NCBI GenBank assembly: GCA_020832305.1
Contig: JAFIEV010000071.1
Location: 62,001-126,000, forward strand
Length of the DNA stretch: 64,000 nucleotides
Direction: 5' to 3'
Origin: Cyclobacteriaceae bacterium
GTDB lineage: Bacteria > Bacteroidota > Bacteroidia > Cytophagales > Cyclobacteriaceae
The notes under the pieces were generated by a model, which was not told the origin of the DNA, made no database searches, and saw only the letters and a program-made list of their open reading frames with translations. This document shows positions 1-9,827 of this stretch, piece by piece. Both the position numbers and the translations under genes were made by a program. How positions within the stretch are numbered: position 1 is the first letter of the stretch; the number at the start of each line of letters is the position of its first letter.

Positions 1-942
1 CTGATCAATAACATCTCCATTTTCATATGTCCTCAGGATGAATTCATTCTTATTCAGACGTCTGAGATTGATGAGATCACCCTGAAAGAAGTAATTGATT
101 TTCTCTTTTCTGTAGTTTAAAGAAAGGGAAGGGTTAATACTCGGGTTATAAAGATATTGGCCGGGAATACCTGGCAAATTCGACCTTTGTTCACCCAGCG
201 CCCCGATACCTGCCATCAACCCACCTTTTCCATTAAATCCTCTTTCCGTACTTTTCTTCATGATAATGTTGATGATCCCTGCCATTCCCTGGGCATCATA
301 TCTGGCCGAAGGATTATTGATAATCTCGATGCGTTCGACCGCCGAAGCAGGTATATTATCCAAGCCTGCCTGATTACCAAAGCCAGTGATCGCTGTTTGC
401 TGACCATCTATCAATACGGCAACCCGATCACTTCCGCGCAGTTGAACCTTACCATCCTGATCTATCGTGATCCCTGGAAGGTTTTGCATTGCCTGTAAGA
501 CAGATCCTCCCAACTGACTAATGTTTTCTTCCATATCATAGGTCTTCTTCTCCATGAATTCAGAAACACCTTCTCTGGCAGCATTTACTTCCATCTCGAC
601 CATGGTCCTTACCTCTTCAAGCATTTCAAACTTGCCAAGGTCTAAATAGTCACTCAGCCTGCCAACTTGTACCGGTAACAACTGGGTGATATAACCTGTA
701 AAAGATAATTCCAGCAGGTAATTGCCAGGTTGTATGGCTTTCAAGGTAAACCTGCCATCTTCATTGGTCACCGTACCTATGATAAAACTACCATCGCTTC
801 TGTCTTTTAAAACTACATTTGCATAGGGCAATGGTCCTCCACCAGGCTTATCATTGATTTGACCTGAAACATCCACACTTTCACTTTGCGCATAAGATAA
901 TTGGGCAATAAAAATTAAAACGGTAAATACCCTGAAATTCAT
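1..942 (-). CDS. TonB-dependent outer-membrane receptor, N-terminal part (cut by window edge)
   Basis: The leftward reading frame opens at an ATG at 942 and stays open for 314 codons to the window edge, so the C-terminal barrel is missing. A signal peptide (about residues 1-19, ending SYAQ) is followed by a carboxypeptidase-regulatory-like beta-sandwich (about 25-105). A TonB plug domain comes next, with a recognisable segment around LRGSDRVAVLIDG and an ERIEIINNPSARYDAQG stretch typical of the outer-membrane beta-barrel family 3 receptors of Bacteroidota. Such proteins sit in the outer membrane and import or bind ligands, or act as signal receptors; the substrate cannot be read here. It lies 62 bp downstream of a histidine kinase gene on the same strand, so the two-component system may control it or share its transcript. 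Confidence 0.9.
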   Translation of the reverse strand, partial: MNFRVFTVLIFIAQLSYAQSESVDVSGQINDKPGGGPLPYANVVLKDRSDGSFIIGTVTNEDGRFTLKAIQPGNYLLELSFTGYITQLLPVQVGRLSDYLDLGKFEMLEEVRTMVEMEVNAAREGVSEFMEKKTYDMEENISQLGGSVLQAMQNLPGITIDQDGKVQLRGSDRVAVLIDGQQTAITGFGNQAGLDNIPASAVERIEIINNPSARYDAQGMAGIINIIMKKSTERGFNGKGGLMAGIGALGEQRSNLPGIPGQYLYNPSINPSLSLNYRKEKINYFFQGDLINLRRLNKNEFILRTYENGDVIDQ

Positions 943-949
943 AATTCAT

Positions 950-979
950 CTACAATTTGATCTGTACACAAATTTGTAG
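950..979. promoter_or_regulatory. Imperfect dyad in front of the TonB receptor gene
   Basis: CTACAA at 950-955 pairs with TTGTAG at 974-979, and the match extends inward with one base missing in one arm. The dyad lies in the 62-bp gap between the histidine kinase stop and the receptor start, only 8 bp before the receptor ATG. It could be an operator, perhaps for the adjacent response regulator, or a hairpin in the mRNA. Only the symmetry is seen; binding is inference. Confidence 0.3.
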
Positions 980-1004
980 TATAAATTGGAAGAAAATTTG
1001 AAGA

Positions 1005-2288
1005 TCAGAAATGTATCGTAAAACAATGTTGGTCTTCATTATAACTATAATCAGGGCGCCAACCGTGAAATTCACATATTTCCTTCAGGATCGCCAAACC
1101 CAAACCACTACTCATCTGGCCTGCTTTAAATTTGTAAAACCTATTGAAAACTTTTGATTTATCCAGTTCAGGTATGAAAGAGGTATTGGTTATAACCAAT
1201 GATGATGCATCTAATCTGATATCAATGGTACCCGGATCAGTATTGTAATGTATTGCATTTTTCACCAGATTTTGAATGGCTGTTTCAGTGAGGATTTTGT
1301 TGCCAGATACTTTAATCTGATGCACCGATTCATATCGAATTTCAATATTTTTTGCTTTCGCCCATTCCTGAAAACTCTTGATCACAAAATGTACTGATTC
1401 TTGTAAAGAGAAAGTTTCACCCTTATCAAACTGCTTATTTTCAATTTTTACAAGCAATAGAAGGTTACTGTTAACTTTGTTCATTCTGCTGCCAATCTGC
1501 TTGATCTCATCAAGTAAATTTGATTGTTCCTCTGTAAGGCCCTCTGTTTGAAAAAGCACATCTACTTTTGACTGAAGCAGCGCCAATGGTGTTTGCAATT
1601 CATGAGAGGCATTCTCTGTAAATTCTTTTTGCTTTTGAAAAATGAGTCGGTTTCTCTCAATAAAACCCTTTAATATTTGAGATAACTTTTCAAACTCCTC
1701 TATATCACTATCCATTTTTGGCATCCAGCTACCAGATGTGATAGTATGCTTTTCCAGATCATCTAACATGGTTAAAAAAGGCCGCCAGACTTCACCTGAA
1801 ATTCTTCTGTTGATCAATATATACCCCAAAACAATGAGAAGAAAAAAAAGCCCTGCCAGTAATGCAGTATAGGGAATCACATCGTGATATTCATCCATAT
1901 CCATCTCTATCTTCAGCCAATATGGCGTATTCCGAATCCAAATCACAGATTCTAAAACCCTGAAAGGTTCAACATGCCCGTGATACTCATCAAAGCGGCT
2001 TATGGTATAAATACTATCTGCTGGTATTTTATCGCCGGGCTTTAATTTCTTAAGGGCATAACCTACATCCAGCTGGTTAAGTAATAGCAGAATTTCTTCG
2101 GTCGTGTATTCGCTCTCAGTAAGCATATTAATGCGATCCTCAAGTTTAGTCCTGGCAATTAACAGGCTTTCAGAAGTATCCTGAATATAAATGTATTGGG
2201 ATGTAAAATAAAAAAGAGGTATGCTAACCAGCATGACAAAAAGCGTAAACCAGGAAAAAGGTTTAAAAGATTTGTTTAGCAATTTCAT
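1005..2288 (-). CDS. Two-component sensor histidine kinase
   Basis: Membrane sensor kinase of 427 residues. The start chosen is the ATG at 2288 (MKLLNKSF), which overlaps the stop of the upstream response regulator as ATGA; a longer frame starting at 2342 would overlap the regulator by 58 bp. A first membrane segment (about residues 14-32) and a second (about 140-160) flank a periplasmic sensor region of about 100 residues. The HisKA phospho-acceptor box reads SHELQTP, with His about residue 229. The ATPase has an N box (NLVKNAIHYN), the NT variant of the D box common in this kinase group, and a SGLGLAI glycine box. It should phosphorylate the overlapping response regulator. The stimulus is unknown. 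Confidence 0.93.
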   Translation of the reverse strand: MKLLNKSFKPFSWFTLFVMLVSIPLFYFTSQYIYIQDTSESLLIARTKLEDRINMLTESEYTTEEILLLLNQLDVGYALKKLKPGDKIPADSIYTISRFDEYHGHVEPFRVLESVIWIRNTPYWLKIEMDMDEYHDVIPYTALLAGLFFLLIVLGYILINRRISGEVWRPFLTMLDDLEKHTITSGSWMPKMDSDIEEFEKLSQILKGFIERNRLIFQKQKEFTENASHELQTPLALLQSKVDVLFQTEGLTEEQSNLLDEIKQIGSRMNKVNSNLLLLVKIENKQFDKGETFSLQESVHFVIKSFQEWAKAKNIEIRYESVHQIKVSGNKILTETAIQNLVKNAIHYNTDPGTIDIRLDASSLVITNTSFIPELDKSKVFNRFYKFKAGQMSSGLGLAILKEICEFHGWRPDYSYNEDQHCFTIHF

Positions 2289-2962
2289 TGAATCTGAAAT
2301 TTGTACCCCGACCCGTAAACTGTACGGATATACTCCGGACAACCCACTTCATTGAGCTTTTTCTTTAAATTTTTAATATGAGTATAGACAAGTTGATGAC
2401 CATCTACAAAGTCTGACTGCTCACCAAGTAAATATTCGGCCAGCGCTGTTTTTGAATGTACTTTGTTGGGAGAAGCAATAAAGTAATGAAGAATTCTAAA
2501 TTCAGAAGGGGTTAAATTCATCAATATACCTTTGTACCGAACCTCTTGCTCAGTTAAATAAAATGTAAGATGGCCGACTTCCTGACTGTTGTATCCTCTA
2601 AACTGCCTTCTGCGCACTACAGCCAAAACCCTGACTGCAAGCTCCGCCAAATGAAAAGGTTTGGTAATATAATCATCAGCGCCAATTTCCAGACCTCTTA
2701 TTTTATCTTCCAATGATCCTTTGGCCGAAATGATAATCACGCCATCGGCTTTTTTAATTTCCCGCAGATGCTCCAGTACCCTAAAGCCTGTCCCATCGGG
2801 AAGTCCTATATCCAGTATAATGCAGTCATAACTGTATAAACTAACTTTCTCTAAAGCATTTTTTACATCAGCCACAGTCTCACAGTTTGTTTTGTGGCTG
2901 GATAAATACACCTTTATATCATCAGCTAGCGAAATCTCGTCTTCTACTATTAAGATTTTCAT
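2285..2962 (-). CDS. OmpR-family response regulator
   Basis: Cytoplasmic DNA-binding regulator of 225 residues, the usual length for the OmpR/PhoB group. The receiver domain has the acidic pocket near EDE (residues 7-9), phospho-acceptor Asp51 in ILDIGLP, and conserved Lys101 in ITKPF. A winged-helix output domain follows (about 130-225) with the typical ending IRTVYGSGYKFQ. The gene is first in a leftward operon; its stop overlaps the kinase start by 4 bp (ATGA), which supports translational coupling and a cognate pair. Confidence 0.95.
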   Translation of the reverse strand: MKILIVEDEISLADDIKVYLSSHKTNCETVADVKNALEKVSLYSYDCIILDIGLPDGTGFRVLEHLREIKKADGVIIISAKGSLEDKIRGLEIGADDYITKPFHLAELAVRVLAVVRRRQFRGYNSQEVGHLTFYLTEQEVRYKGILMNLTPSEFRILHYFIASPNKVHSKTALAEYLLGEQSDFVDGHQLVYTHIKNLKKKLNEVGCPEYIRTVYGSGYKFQIQ

Positions 2963-3004
2963 AATACAATAATAAGTTTCTACATTTAGAAAAATAAAAG
3001 GTCA

Positions 3005-4027
3005 ATGATTAATCGATTGATAAATTTACTTTTTATCTCTCCCCCTCTAATAACCGGTGACAGCAAATATCTCCTGCTTTTTGTTTTTGCATTTTTTAAA
3101 TTCACAGCTTCTGCTCAACCAGATTACACCCGTTCAGATATTTATCAGAAATTCAATAATATTTCCACGGTACCCGATCTAATTCCCTTTGAGCACAAAA
3201 TCCCTTTCAACCAGCATGGAGGCCATTTGCAAGGCATTCAAATGCTGCGGGAAAAAGATCAATCCTTCATATACCTATCCGCCAGCTCATCAAACATAGC
3301 CTATCTGCTTAAACTACGCATATATCCCAATGCCAAAACCATTGAGGTTGATACCTTAATGCAGGAGCCATTCAGGCATGCAGGAGGTTTTCAGATATAC
3401 CAGCACTACCTCGCCATAGGTATTGAAGATAATTACACAAGAGATATTGCAGTAGTGAATATATACAACTTATCAGAATCAGCTTTCGCTGGCAATCCCA
3501 CATACACATTTCAGCGAAAAGGGGCCTATGAAAAGGTTACCGCAGGGGCTACAGGCATATGCAAATATAAAAATGAAATCATCCTGGCCGTCGCCAACTG
3601 GGATGCCCGCAACATTGATTTTTACAGCATTCCTGAAGCTGCCTTCATTCAGGGAAAAGGCTCATTTAGCAAAATTTTTACCTACGAAGCCCAAGATGCC
3701 GATCGAAGCAATTGGATAAATCCTGAATGGTTATCCTACCAGAATATCAACCTGTTTACAGACGATCAAGGCAGGCTTTTTATGCTGGGTTTTACACGGG
3801 ACAACACAGACCGGCAGGTAGCAGACCTCTTTGTGATTCATGTTGAACCGGCGGAAGATATCCGCTTTCACTTACAAAAAATACATAGTAAAAATTTTAC
3901 ATGCCATTCCGGCGCAGACTTTAAGGCAGGCGTTGGCGCTCACATATTGGAAAATGGTCAAATGATCATATTTGCCTGCCCGTACCATATCGCAGAAAAT
4001 GGGGTATTAAATGTATTTGCCCCCTGA
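3005..4027 (+). CDS. Exported protein of unknown function, beta-propeller-like
   Basis: I do not recognise this 340-residue protein. After a charged start it has a hydrophobic segment (about residues 23-37, ending TASAQ) that looks like a signal peptide. The mature part has repeating strand-rich stretches such as FIYLSASSSN, HYLAIGIED and ILAVANWD, which suggest a beta-propeller. It opens 42 bp from, and divergent to, the response regulator gene, so the two may share a control region. No in-frame ATG follows until well into the mature part, so the given start is the most reasonable, though its N-terminus is longer than a usual signal peptide. A secreted or periplasmic place is likely; a function cannot be given. 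Confidence 0.75.
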   Translation: MINRLINLLFISPPLITGDSKYLLLFVFAFFKFTASAQPDYTRSDIYQKFNNISTVPDLIPFEHKIPFNQHGGHLQGIQMLREKDQSFIYLSASSSNIAYLLKLRIYPNAKTIEVDTLMQEPFRHAGGFQIYQHYLAIGIEDNYTRDIAVVNIYNLSESAFAGNPTYTFQRKGAYEKVTAGATGICKYKNEIILAVANWDARNIDFYSIPEAAFIQGKGSFSKIFTYEAQDADRSNWINPEWLSYQNINLFTDDQGRLFMLGFTRDNTDRQVADLFVIHVEPAEDIRFHLQKIHSKNFTCHSGADFKAGVGAHILENGQMIIFACPYHIAENGVLNVFAP

Positions 4028-4230
4028 TAGAAAATGTCTTTTCACCCGATTGTATCATGACAAATTTTACCAATGATTTGCAGCTCATGTGATTTGCAAA
4101 GTTGAATAAACTATTGCTATCCAGGCTCTACCAATTCTGTGAATTATATAACATTCTTGTTCAGATATGTAATAATAACCTACGCGGATGTGATAATCTT
4201 TGTACTTCAAACAAGATTAATTTTAATTCC

Positions 4231-5040
4231 ATGTATCGGAATATAAAAACCCTGACAACCCTGTTACTGGTGCTCATTCTTTCAACTGGTTGTGTTTTAA
4301 ATCAGGTAACGGGCCGAAAACAATTGAGCCTGGTAAGTGAGCCAGAACTTCAATTGATGGCAGTAAGCCAATACAGACAGTTTTTAACAGAAAACAAAGC
4401 CTTAGGCAGCAGTAACCAGAATGCTGCGTTGGTTAACCGTGTTGGGAATAATATTGCAAGGGCAGTCACTCAATATTTTACCAATCAGAATAAAACCCAG
4501 ATTCTGGAAGGGTATAACTGGGAGTTTAATACGGTTGAAAGCAAGGAAGCCAATGCCTGGTGTATGCCCGGTGGAAAAGTGGTAGTTTATACCGGCTTGT
4601 TGGCGATTACCCAAAACGAGAACGCGCTTGCCATTGTGATGGGCCATGAGATAGCACATTCTATAGCCAAACATGGAAATGAAAGAATGAGTCAGGCTAT
4701 GGTACAGCAATTGGGTGGTATGGCCCTGGAAGTAGCGCTGGCCAATGAACCCGATCATACAAGGAACTTGTTTTTAATGTCCTATGGTGTAGGCAGTCAG
4801 GTAGGTGCTATGCTTCCATGGTCACGACAACAGGAAACAGAAGCCGATAAGTATGGATTGATTTTCTCTGCCATGGCCGGATATGACCCACGGGAAGCAA
4901 TTCCTTTCTGGCAAAGAATGTCATCGGCAGGCGGAGCCAAACCACCGGAATTTCTCAGTACCCACCCATCTGATGAAACGAGAATAAAAAAGCTTAAACA
5001 ATTTATGCCTGAGGCACTAAAGTACTATAAATCAAAATGA
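4231..5040 (+). CDS. M48-family zinc metalloprotease, lipoprotein
   Basis: Predicted membrane-anchored lipoprotein protease of 269 residues. The ATG at 4231 gives a good lipoprotein signal (LILSTGC, Cys21); an upstream in-frame ATG at 4102 would bury it behind 43 unrelated residues. The zinc site HEIAH is at residues 139-143, and the third ligand is in QETEAD at 201-206. This is the arrangement of periplasmic M48 proteases of the LoiP/YcaL/BepA type, which act in outer-membrane protein quality control. The C-terminal segment around FLSTHPSDETR is also typical of the family. The neighbours are signalling and envelope genes, which fits a role in envelope maintenance. Confidence 0.92.
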   Translation: MYRNIKTLTTLLLVLILSTGCVLNQVTGRKQLSLVSEPELQLMAVSQYRQFLTENKALGSSNQNAALVNRVGNNIARAVTQYFTNQNKTQILEGYNWEFNTVESKEANAWCMPGGKVVVYTGLLAITQNENALAIVMGHEIAHSIAKHGNERMSQAMVQQLGGMALEVALANEPDHTRNLFLMSYGVGSQVGAMLPWSRQQETEADKYGLIFSAMAGYDPREAIPFWQRMSSAGGAKPPEFLSTHPSDETRIKKLKQFMPEALKYYKSK

Positions 5041-5247
5041 TCAGCTTGCCTTTATGGTTTTGAGTGTTAATACTTCTAAAAACGATATGCTAAACCCACA
5101 ACATTAAATTCGATAAATCAACCTGGATAGTTGGTATAAGCGTTTTATAAATATATATTAAATTGGTATTGCCCGGTAATCAGTTAGTAAATTCGAAGGT
5201 TAATAAACCTAAGGCAAACAAACCAACATAAACGCACTATTTGTACA

Positions 5248-8205
5248 ATGGCACCAGCAAAGCAAGTCAGCATTAATACCGACAAATCAAAAGAGGTATC
5301 CATAAATAAAAAGATTAATTCTGATCAGGCCTCATTTCCTATTGTAGGTATTGGCACTTCGGCCGGGGGACTTGAGGCAATGGAACAATTTCTTAAAAAT
5401 GTTCCTGAAAATAGTGGCATGGCCTATGTAATTATCCAGCACCTGGATCCTACACATAAAGGCATGCTTCCTGAACTCTTACAGAGGATTACCAAAATGA
5501 AGGTTCGGCAGGCCAAAGATGGCATGTTGGTTAGGCCTAATGGCATCTATGTAATCCCTCCAAACAAAAGCATGTCTATTTTGCATGGCAAGCTTCAGCT
5601 GTTTCAACCATTGGAAATAAGAGGTCTGCGTTTACCAATTGATTTTTTTCTGCGTTCGCTTGCCGAAGATCTGAAAGAAATGAGTATTGGTCTCATACTT
5701 TCAGGTATGGGTTCTGATGGCAGCGCCGGACTAAGTGCTATAAAAGAAAAAAATGGCATAGCAGTGGTGCAGGATCCTGTAACTGCAAAATATGACAGCA
5801 TGCCACGCAGTGCTATTGAATCAGTGCTGGTTGATATTATAGCTGCCCCTGGTGAACTTCCGGTAAAACTTATCGACTTTCTCAAACATATCCCCATTGT
5901 AAAAAATAACTTTGATGGCGAAGTTAAAGATCAGACAGCGCTTGAAAAAATTATTTTTCTTTTGCGCACCTATACTGGAAATGACTTTTCAATGTATAAA
6001 AAAAGCACCTTGTGCCGTCGCATCGAAAGGCGCATGAGTGTACATAAAATTGACAAAATCTCTGATTATGTTACCCTTTTAAAAGAAAATCCTAAGGAAG
6101 GTGATATTCTGTTTAAAGAACTGATGATAGGTGTAACCAGGTTTTTCCGTGACAACGAGGTTTGGGAAAAGCTGGCGTCCGACACTATTCCAACGGCAAT
6201 AAGAAATGCTCCTGAAAACACCGTTATGAGGGCCTGGATACCGGGTTGTTCAACGGGAGAAGAAGCATTTTCCCTGGCCATTCTTTTTCTGGAAGCCATT
6301 GAAAATATAAATCCTCATAAAAATATTTCCTTACAAATTTTTGCCACCGACCTTGATCATGATGCTATTGAAACAGCCAGAAAAGGTTTATTCCCTGAAA
6401 ATATTATCACCGATGTTTCTTCAGATCGCCTGGCGAGATATTTTGTAAAAACTGATGATGGTTTCCGCATTAAAAGTGAAATAAGGGAAATGGTAGTATT
6501 CGCGCAGCATAACCTCATTATGCACCCTCCATTTATTAACATAGATTTTCTTTCTTGCCGAAACCTGCTCATATATCTCGCTACTGAGTTGCAAAAAAAA
6601 ATACTCGGTTTGTTTTATTTTAGTCTGAATACTAAGGGAATAATGGTACTGGGAAGCTCCGAATCTCTGGGTAGCATGCAAAGCCTTTTCATCTCAGTGG
6701 ATGGTAAACTAAAAATATATCAGCGAGCCGTCAATGCCGTAGCTCCGTATCTTTCGAATTTTCCCTCTTCTTTTTCGAGACCAAAAACCGAAAATGTTGA
6801 AAAACCAGCCGTGGGAACAATATCTAACAATATTCAAACTCTTGCCGATCAGCTATTATTACAACGGTTCTCGCCTCCGGCAGTTCTAGTGAATACATCC
6901 GGAGATATTCTTTACATAAGTGGACGAACAGGCAAATATCTTGAACCCGCTGCAGGAAAAGCCAATATGAACCTCTTTGCCATGCTCAGAGAAGGTTTAA
7001 GGCATGAATTTCATATTGGCTTTCATCAGGCACTGTCAGAAAAAAGTAATGTTATCTTACATAATCTTAAGGTTGGCACAAACGGCAATTCCCAAAGCCT
7101 GGATATCAGTATACAATACATTGACAAACCCGGTCCTTTAAAAACAACGCTTTTGGTTGTATTCAGCGATTTACCGGAAGCCATTGAATTAAAGTCCAAA
7201 CCTGAAAGCACTGCTACAGCTTCAAAAAGTTCCAGAGAAGCAAAGTTGGAAAATGAGCTCCAATATACGCGTGAAGAAATGCAAACCACCCTTGAGGAAA
7301 TGCAGACCTCGCAGGAGGAACTTAAATCTACCAATGAAGAACTACAATCTGCCAATGAAGAATTGCAGTCTGCCAATGAAGAACTTACAAGTTCAAAGGA
7401 AGAGATGCAAAGTCTTAATGAAGAGCTTCAGACACTTAATGCTGAGCTTGTAGCCAAAGTTGAAGATTTTGCAAGGGTTAATAATGACATGAAGAACCTG
7501 CTCAACAGTACTGATATCGCCACCCTGTTTCTGGATAAGGAACTGAATATACGGCGGTATACAAATCAGGCAACTAAAATTTTCAAATTTATTAAAAGTG
7601 ACATAGGCAGGCCATTTACCGACCAGGTATCAGACCTTATATACCCTGAGATGGCTGAAGACGCAATCGAAGTTTTAAAAACACTCGTATTTATTGAAAA
7701 GCAAATCCCTGGAAAAGATGGGCGATGGTTTTCTATCCGGATCATGCCTTATCGTACTTTCGATGATAGAATTGACGGCCTGGTCATTACTTTTATCAAT
7801 ATTACAGAGCTTAAGAAGATGGAAGAAAAATGGGAGGAAGCAAACCAAATTATAAATACCTTGTTAAATATCTCATCAGATGTAATTATTAAACTGTCAA
7901 ATAAGTGGCAAATTCTTGAATTTAACCCCGAAGCTGAAAAGGTTTTTGGGGTGAAAAGTGAAAATGTAATTAATGATAATTATTTACAATTGTTTACAGC
8001 TGAACCCAACATGAAACAGTCTGAGCAACAATTGAATAAAATGTTGAAAAATTTACAAAACGGGAAATTAAATACTGAAGTTATAGGTGCTCATGAAAAA
8101 GTACTTAATGTGGAATGGACGGTGAAAGTTTTGGTGAACAATCTCAATATTGCAACCGGCCTAATCTTAACGGCAGATAAGTCAATGTTTGAAAACAGTC
8201 ATTAA
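5248..8205 (+). CDS. CheB-CheR fusion protein with coiled coil and PAS domains
   Basis: A 985-residue fusion. It opens with a CheB-type methylesterase domain (about 30-215) with the catalytic set Ser38 (GTSAGG), His65 (IIQHLDP) and Asp157 (SGMGSDG). A CheR methyltransferase follows (about 225-490), with the SAM-binding loop WIPGCSTGEEA at 330-340. Then come a PAS-like region, a long coiled coil of repeated NEELQSA-type heptads (about 685-755), a PAS_10-type domain and a last PAS near the C-terminus. No histidine kinase domain is present, unlike many relatives. No receptor or CheA/CheW gene lies nearby, so this is probably a stress or light/redox signalling protein rather than part of a motility system. 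The two enzyme domains look intact. Confidence 0.95.
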   Translation: MAPAKQVSINTDKSKEVSINKKINSDQASFPIVGIGTSAGGLEAMEQFLKNVPENSGMAYVIIQHLDPTHKGMLPELLQRITKMKVRQAKDGMLVRPNGIYVIPPNKSMSILHGKLQLFQPLEIRGLRLPIDFFLRSLAEDLKEMSIGLILSGMGSDGSAGLSAIKEKNGIAVVQDPVTAKYDSMPRSAIESVLVDIIAAPGELPVKLIDFLKHIPIVKNNFDGEVKDQTALEKIIFLLRTYTGNDFSMYKKSTLCRRIERRMSVHKIDKISDYVTLLKENPKEGDILFKELMIGVTRFFRDNEVWEKLASDTIPTAIRNAPENTVMRAWIPGCSTGEEAFSLAILFLEAIENINPHKNISLQIFATDLDHDAIETARKGLFPENIITDVSSDRLARYFVKTDDGFRIKSEIREMVVFAQHNLIMHPPFINIDFLSCRNLLIYLATELQKKILGLFYFSLNTKGIMVLGSSESLGSMQSLFISVDGKLKIYQRAVNAVAPYLSNFPSSFSRPKTENVEKPAVGTISNNIQTLADQLLLQRFSPPAVLVNTSGDILYISGRTGKYLEPAAGKANMNLFAMLREGLRHEFHIGFHQALSEKSNVILHNLKVGTNGNSQSLDISIQYIDKPGPLKTTLLVVFSDLPEAIELKSKPESTATASKSSREAKLENELQYTREEMQTTLEEMQTSQEELKSTNEELQSANEELQSANEELTSSKEEMQSLNEELQTLNAELVAKVEDFARVNNDMKNLLNSTDIATLFLDKELNIRRYTNQATKIFKFIKSDIGRPFTDQVSDLIYPEMAEDAIEVLKTLVFIEKQIPGKDGRWFSIRIMPYRTFDDRIDGLVITFINITELKKMEEKWEEANQIINTLLNISSDVIIKLSNKWQILEFNPEAEKVFGVKSENVINDNYLQLFTAEPNMKQSEQQLNKMLKNLQNGKLNTEVIGAHEKVLNVEWTVKVLVNNLNIATGLILTADKSMFENSH

Positions 8206-8349
8206 AAATGAAAGAGCAACTGTTTTTTACTACTCAAAAGAGCCTGCACAGCTATAGGATTAGTAGATTTAAAAAGGTAAATTAGATTAAGAAAGTGTCA
8301 GATGTAAAAGCACTTTTAATTAAAAGATTAAAACTTATTAAATAAAATT

Positions 8350-8910
8350 ATGATAACCGATGAACCCGATTTCACTGATCCTCGTGAATTGCGAATACAT
8401 GCTGAGAAACTTCTGAAGGAGAAAGAGGAAAAAGCAGAAAAGGATAAAGAGAATGAAGCCGACGTAAAAAAACTTTTACATGAATTGCAGGTACATCAGA
8501 TTGAACTGAACATGCAGAATGAAGAATTGCGCCTGGCCTATGATCGTGCTGAAGAAGCTTTGAAGAAATATACCCTGCTGTTTGATCATGCACCCATGGG
8601 CTATTTAACCCTCGAAAGCGATGGCTCGATACATGATTTGAATCATACGGCTACCGAGTTGCTTGGTGAGCGGCGCTTTAGTTTGATAAACAGCAATTTC
8701 AAACTCTATATTTCAGAAGAATCCAGGAGCACATTTGGCGATTTCTTTACCAGGATTTTCACCTCACATAAAAAAGAGTCATGTAAGGTGATACTTGGTT
8801 ATGACCATAATCCACTTTGCCTTGTTTACCTCGAAGGAATCCTTATAGAAAATGATAACAAATGTTTGCTGACCATGGTAGATGTCTCTCAATATGGCAA
8901 CACAAAATAA
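8350..8910 (+). CDS. Stand-alone PAS-domain protein
   Basis: Soluble protein of 186 residues with a charged N-terminal helix (about 15-75) carrying LLHELQVHQIELNMQNEELR, then one PAS domain (about 70-180). It has no kinase or other output domain. The helix and PAS closely resemble the first 180 residues of the hybrid kinase at 13755-15485, which carries HELQVHQLELELQNEEL and the same linker into PAS. The two are likely paralogues, this one reduced to the sensory half. It follows the CheB-CheR fusion by 144 bp and may act as a partner or competitor in its signalling. The start is the ATG at 8350; the gene is followed by a hairpin. Confidence 0.85.
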   Translation: MITDEPDFTDPRELRIHAEKLLKEKEEKAEKDKENEADVKKLLHELQVHQIELNMQNEELRLAYDRAEEALKKYTLLFDHAPMGYLTLESDGSIHDLNHTATELLGERRFSLINSNFKLYISEESRSTFGDFFTRIFTSHKKESCKVILGYDHNPLCLVYLEGILIENDNKCLLTMVDVSQYGNTK

Positions 8911-8913
8911 TAC

Positions 8914-8960
8914 AAAAAAAGTGCTGTCTTACAGGTGGAATTACTAGCCTGAGACAGCAC
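8914..8960 (-). terminator. Intrinsic terminator between convergent genes
   Basis: GTGCTGTCT (8921-8929) pairs perfectly with AGACAGCAC (8952-8960), and CAGG/CCTG extends the stem inside a 2-base bulge. Read leftward the stem is followed by seven T residues (8914-8920), so it is a good terminator for the PorT-like gene. It may also slow rightward transcription from the PAS gene, though without a T tract on that side. Confidence 0.8.
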
Positions 8961-9008
8961 CATACATTAAGTAATTGGCAGGGATAAAAAGCCAATCTTA
9001 TTTATATT

Positions 9009-9686
9009 TTAAAACCGGTATCCCAATGATAGACCAAACCCGGTATTCTTAATGGCCAATTCATTATCGGGGAATCTCTTATCTTCAGGATTGATATTTA
9101 CCATGCCAAGTTGAGCATTGAGTTGGATAAATAATCCACCTCCGGTTTCATATCCGGCAAAAATATTTCCTCCAATATCAAGTGGTCTAAAATAACTTGT
9201 CTCCAAGGGGTCTCCAGCTTCGACAGTATTAGTGAATTCAATATCGTTTTCATAAGACAATGAACCCCCTTCATGTTTGGCTTTTCCCATAATGCCATAG
9301 CCTGCATAAGGACCGAATCCCAGCAATATATACCCTGTGCCCAAAGAAGCCTTATATACCAGGTTCAATGGCATTTCGATATAAGAAAGCTTATACGTAC
9401 TGGTCAATGGGCTATCTGTACTTTTTGCCCCCTTGATTGAAAAGAGAAGTCCGGGTTGAAAATAGAATTGGGGTACAATCGGGATCTGGACATTGGCACC
9501 CACGTGGTAACCCATTATAAGTTCATTATCCAGTGCATTACCACTTCTATCCTTGCCGTTGAAATTTTGAAAATTTACACCGCCAAGAATACCAAAGGCG
9601 GGCCTTGCCCTATCAGCGATCTGACCAATGGCCGATGTAGCTGACAATATTAATGTTATTGCTATGAAAAATATGCTGCGTTTCAT
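9009..9686 (-). CDS. PorT-family outer-membrane beta-barrel protein
   Basis: Exported protein of 225 residues. The ATG at 9686 gives a clean signal peptide (MKRSIFFIAITLILSATSAIGQ); a longer frame to 9749 adds 21 residues in front of it. The mature part alternates strands, with the features of the outer-membrane beta-barrel domain of the PorT-like family: FGILGGVNFQNF near the start, FYFQPGLLFS in the middle, and a C-terminus ending in GLSLGYRF with terminal Phe, the usual signal for barrel assembly. It is probably an outer-membrane protein of unknown specific role. PorT itself works in type IX secretion, but this family is broad and that role should not be assumed. Confidence 0.85.
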   Translation of the reverse strand: MKRSIFFIAITLILSATSAIGQIADRARPAFGILGGVNFQNFNGKDRSGNALDNELIMGYHVGANVQIPIVPQFYFQPGLLFSIKGAKSTDSPLTSTYKLSYIEMPLNLVYKASLGTGYILLGFGPYAGYGIMGKAKHEGGSLSYENDIEFTNTVEAGDPLETSYFRPLDIGGNIFAGYETGGGLFIQLNAQLGMVNINPEDKRFPDNELAIKNTGFGLSLGYRF

Positions 9687-9827
9687 TTTAATACTTTTTT
9701 TTAGTTTGTCGGAAAAGTCATTGCTAAATTTGAAGAGGAATGTATTCATTGGTTGTTTGCAACAGAATTAACATTAAACATCTGTATGAATTTTCTGTAA
9801 CCGATGCTCAACCTTTTAATTACTATT

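Noticed and set aside
7253-7453. Frames and apparent repeats in the middle of the CheB-CheR fusion gene
   Set aside because: The repeated NEELQSA coiled-coil heptads produce repetitive DNA and shadow frames; it is coding sequence, not a CRISPR or satellite.
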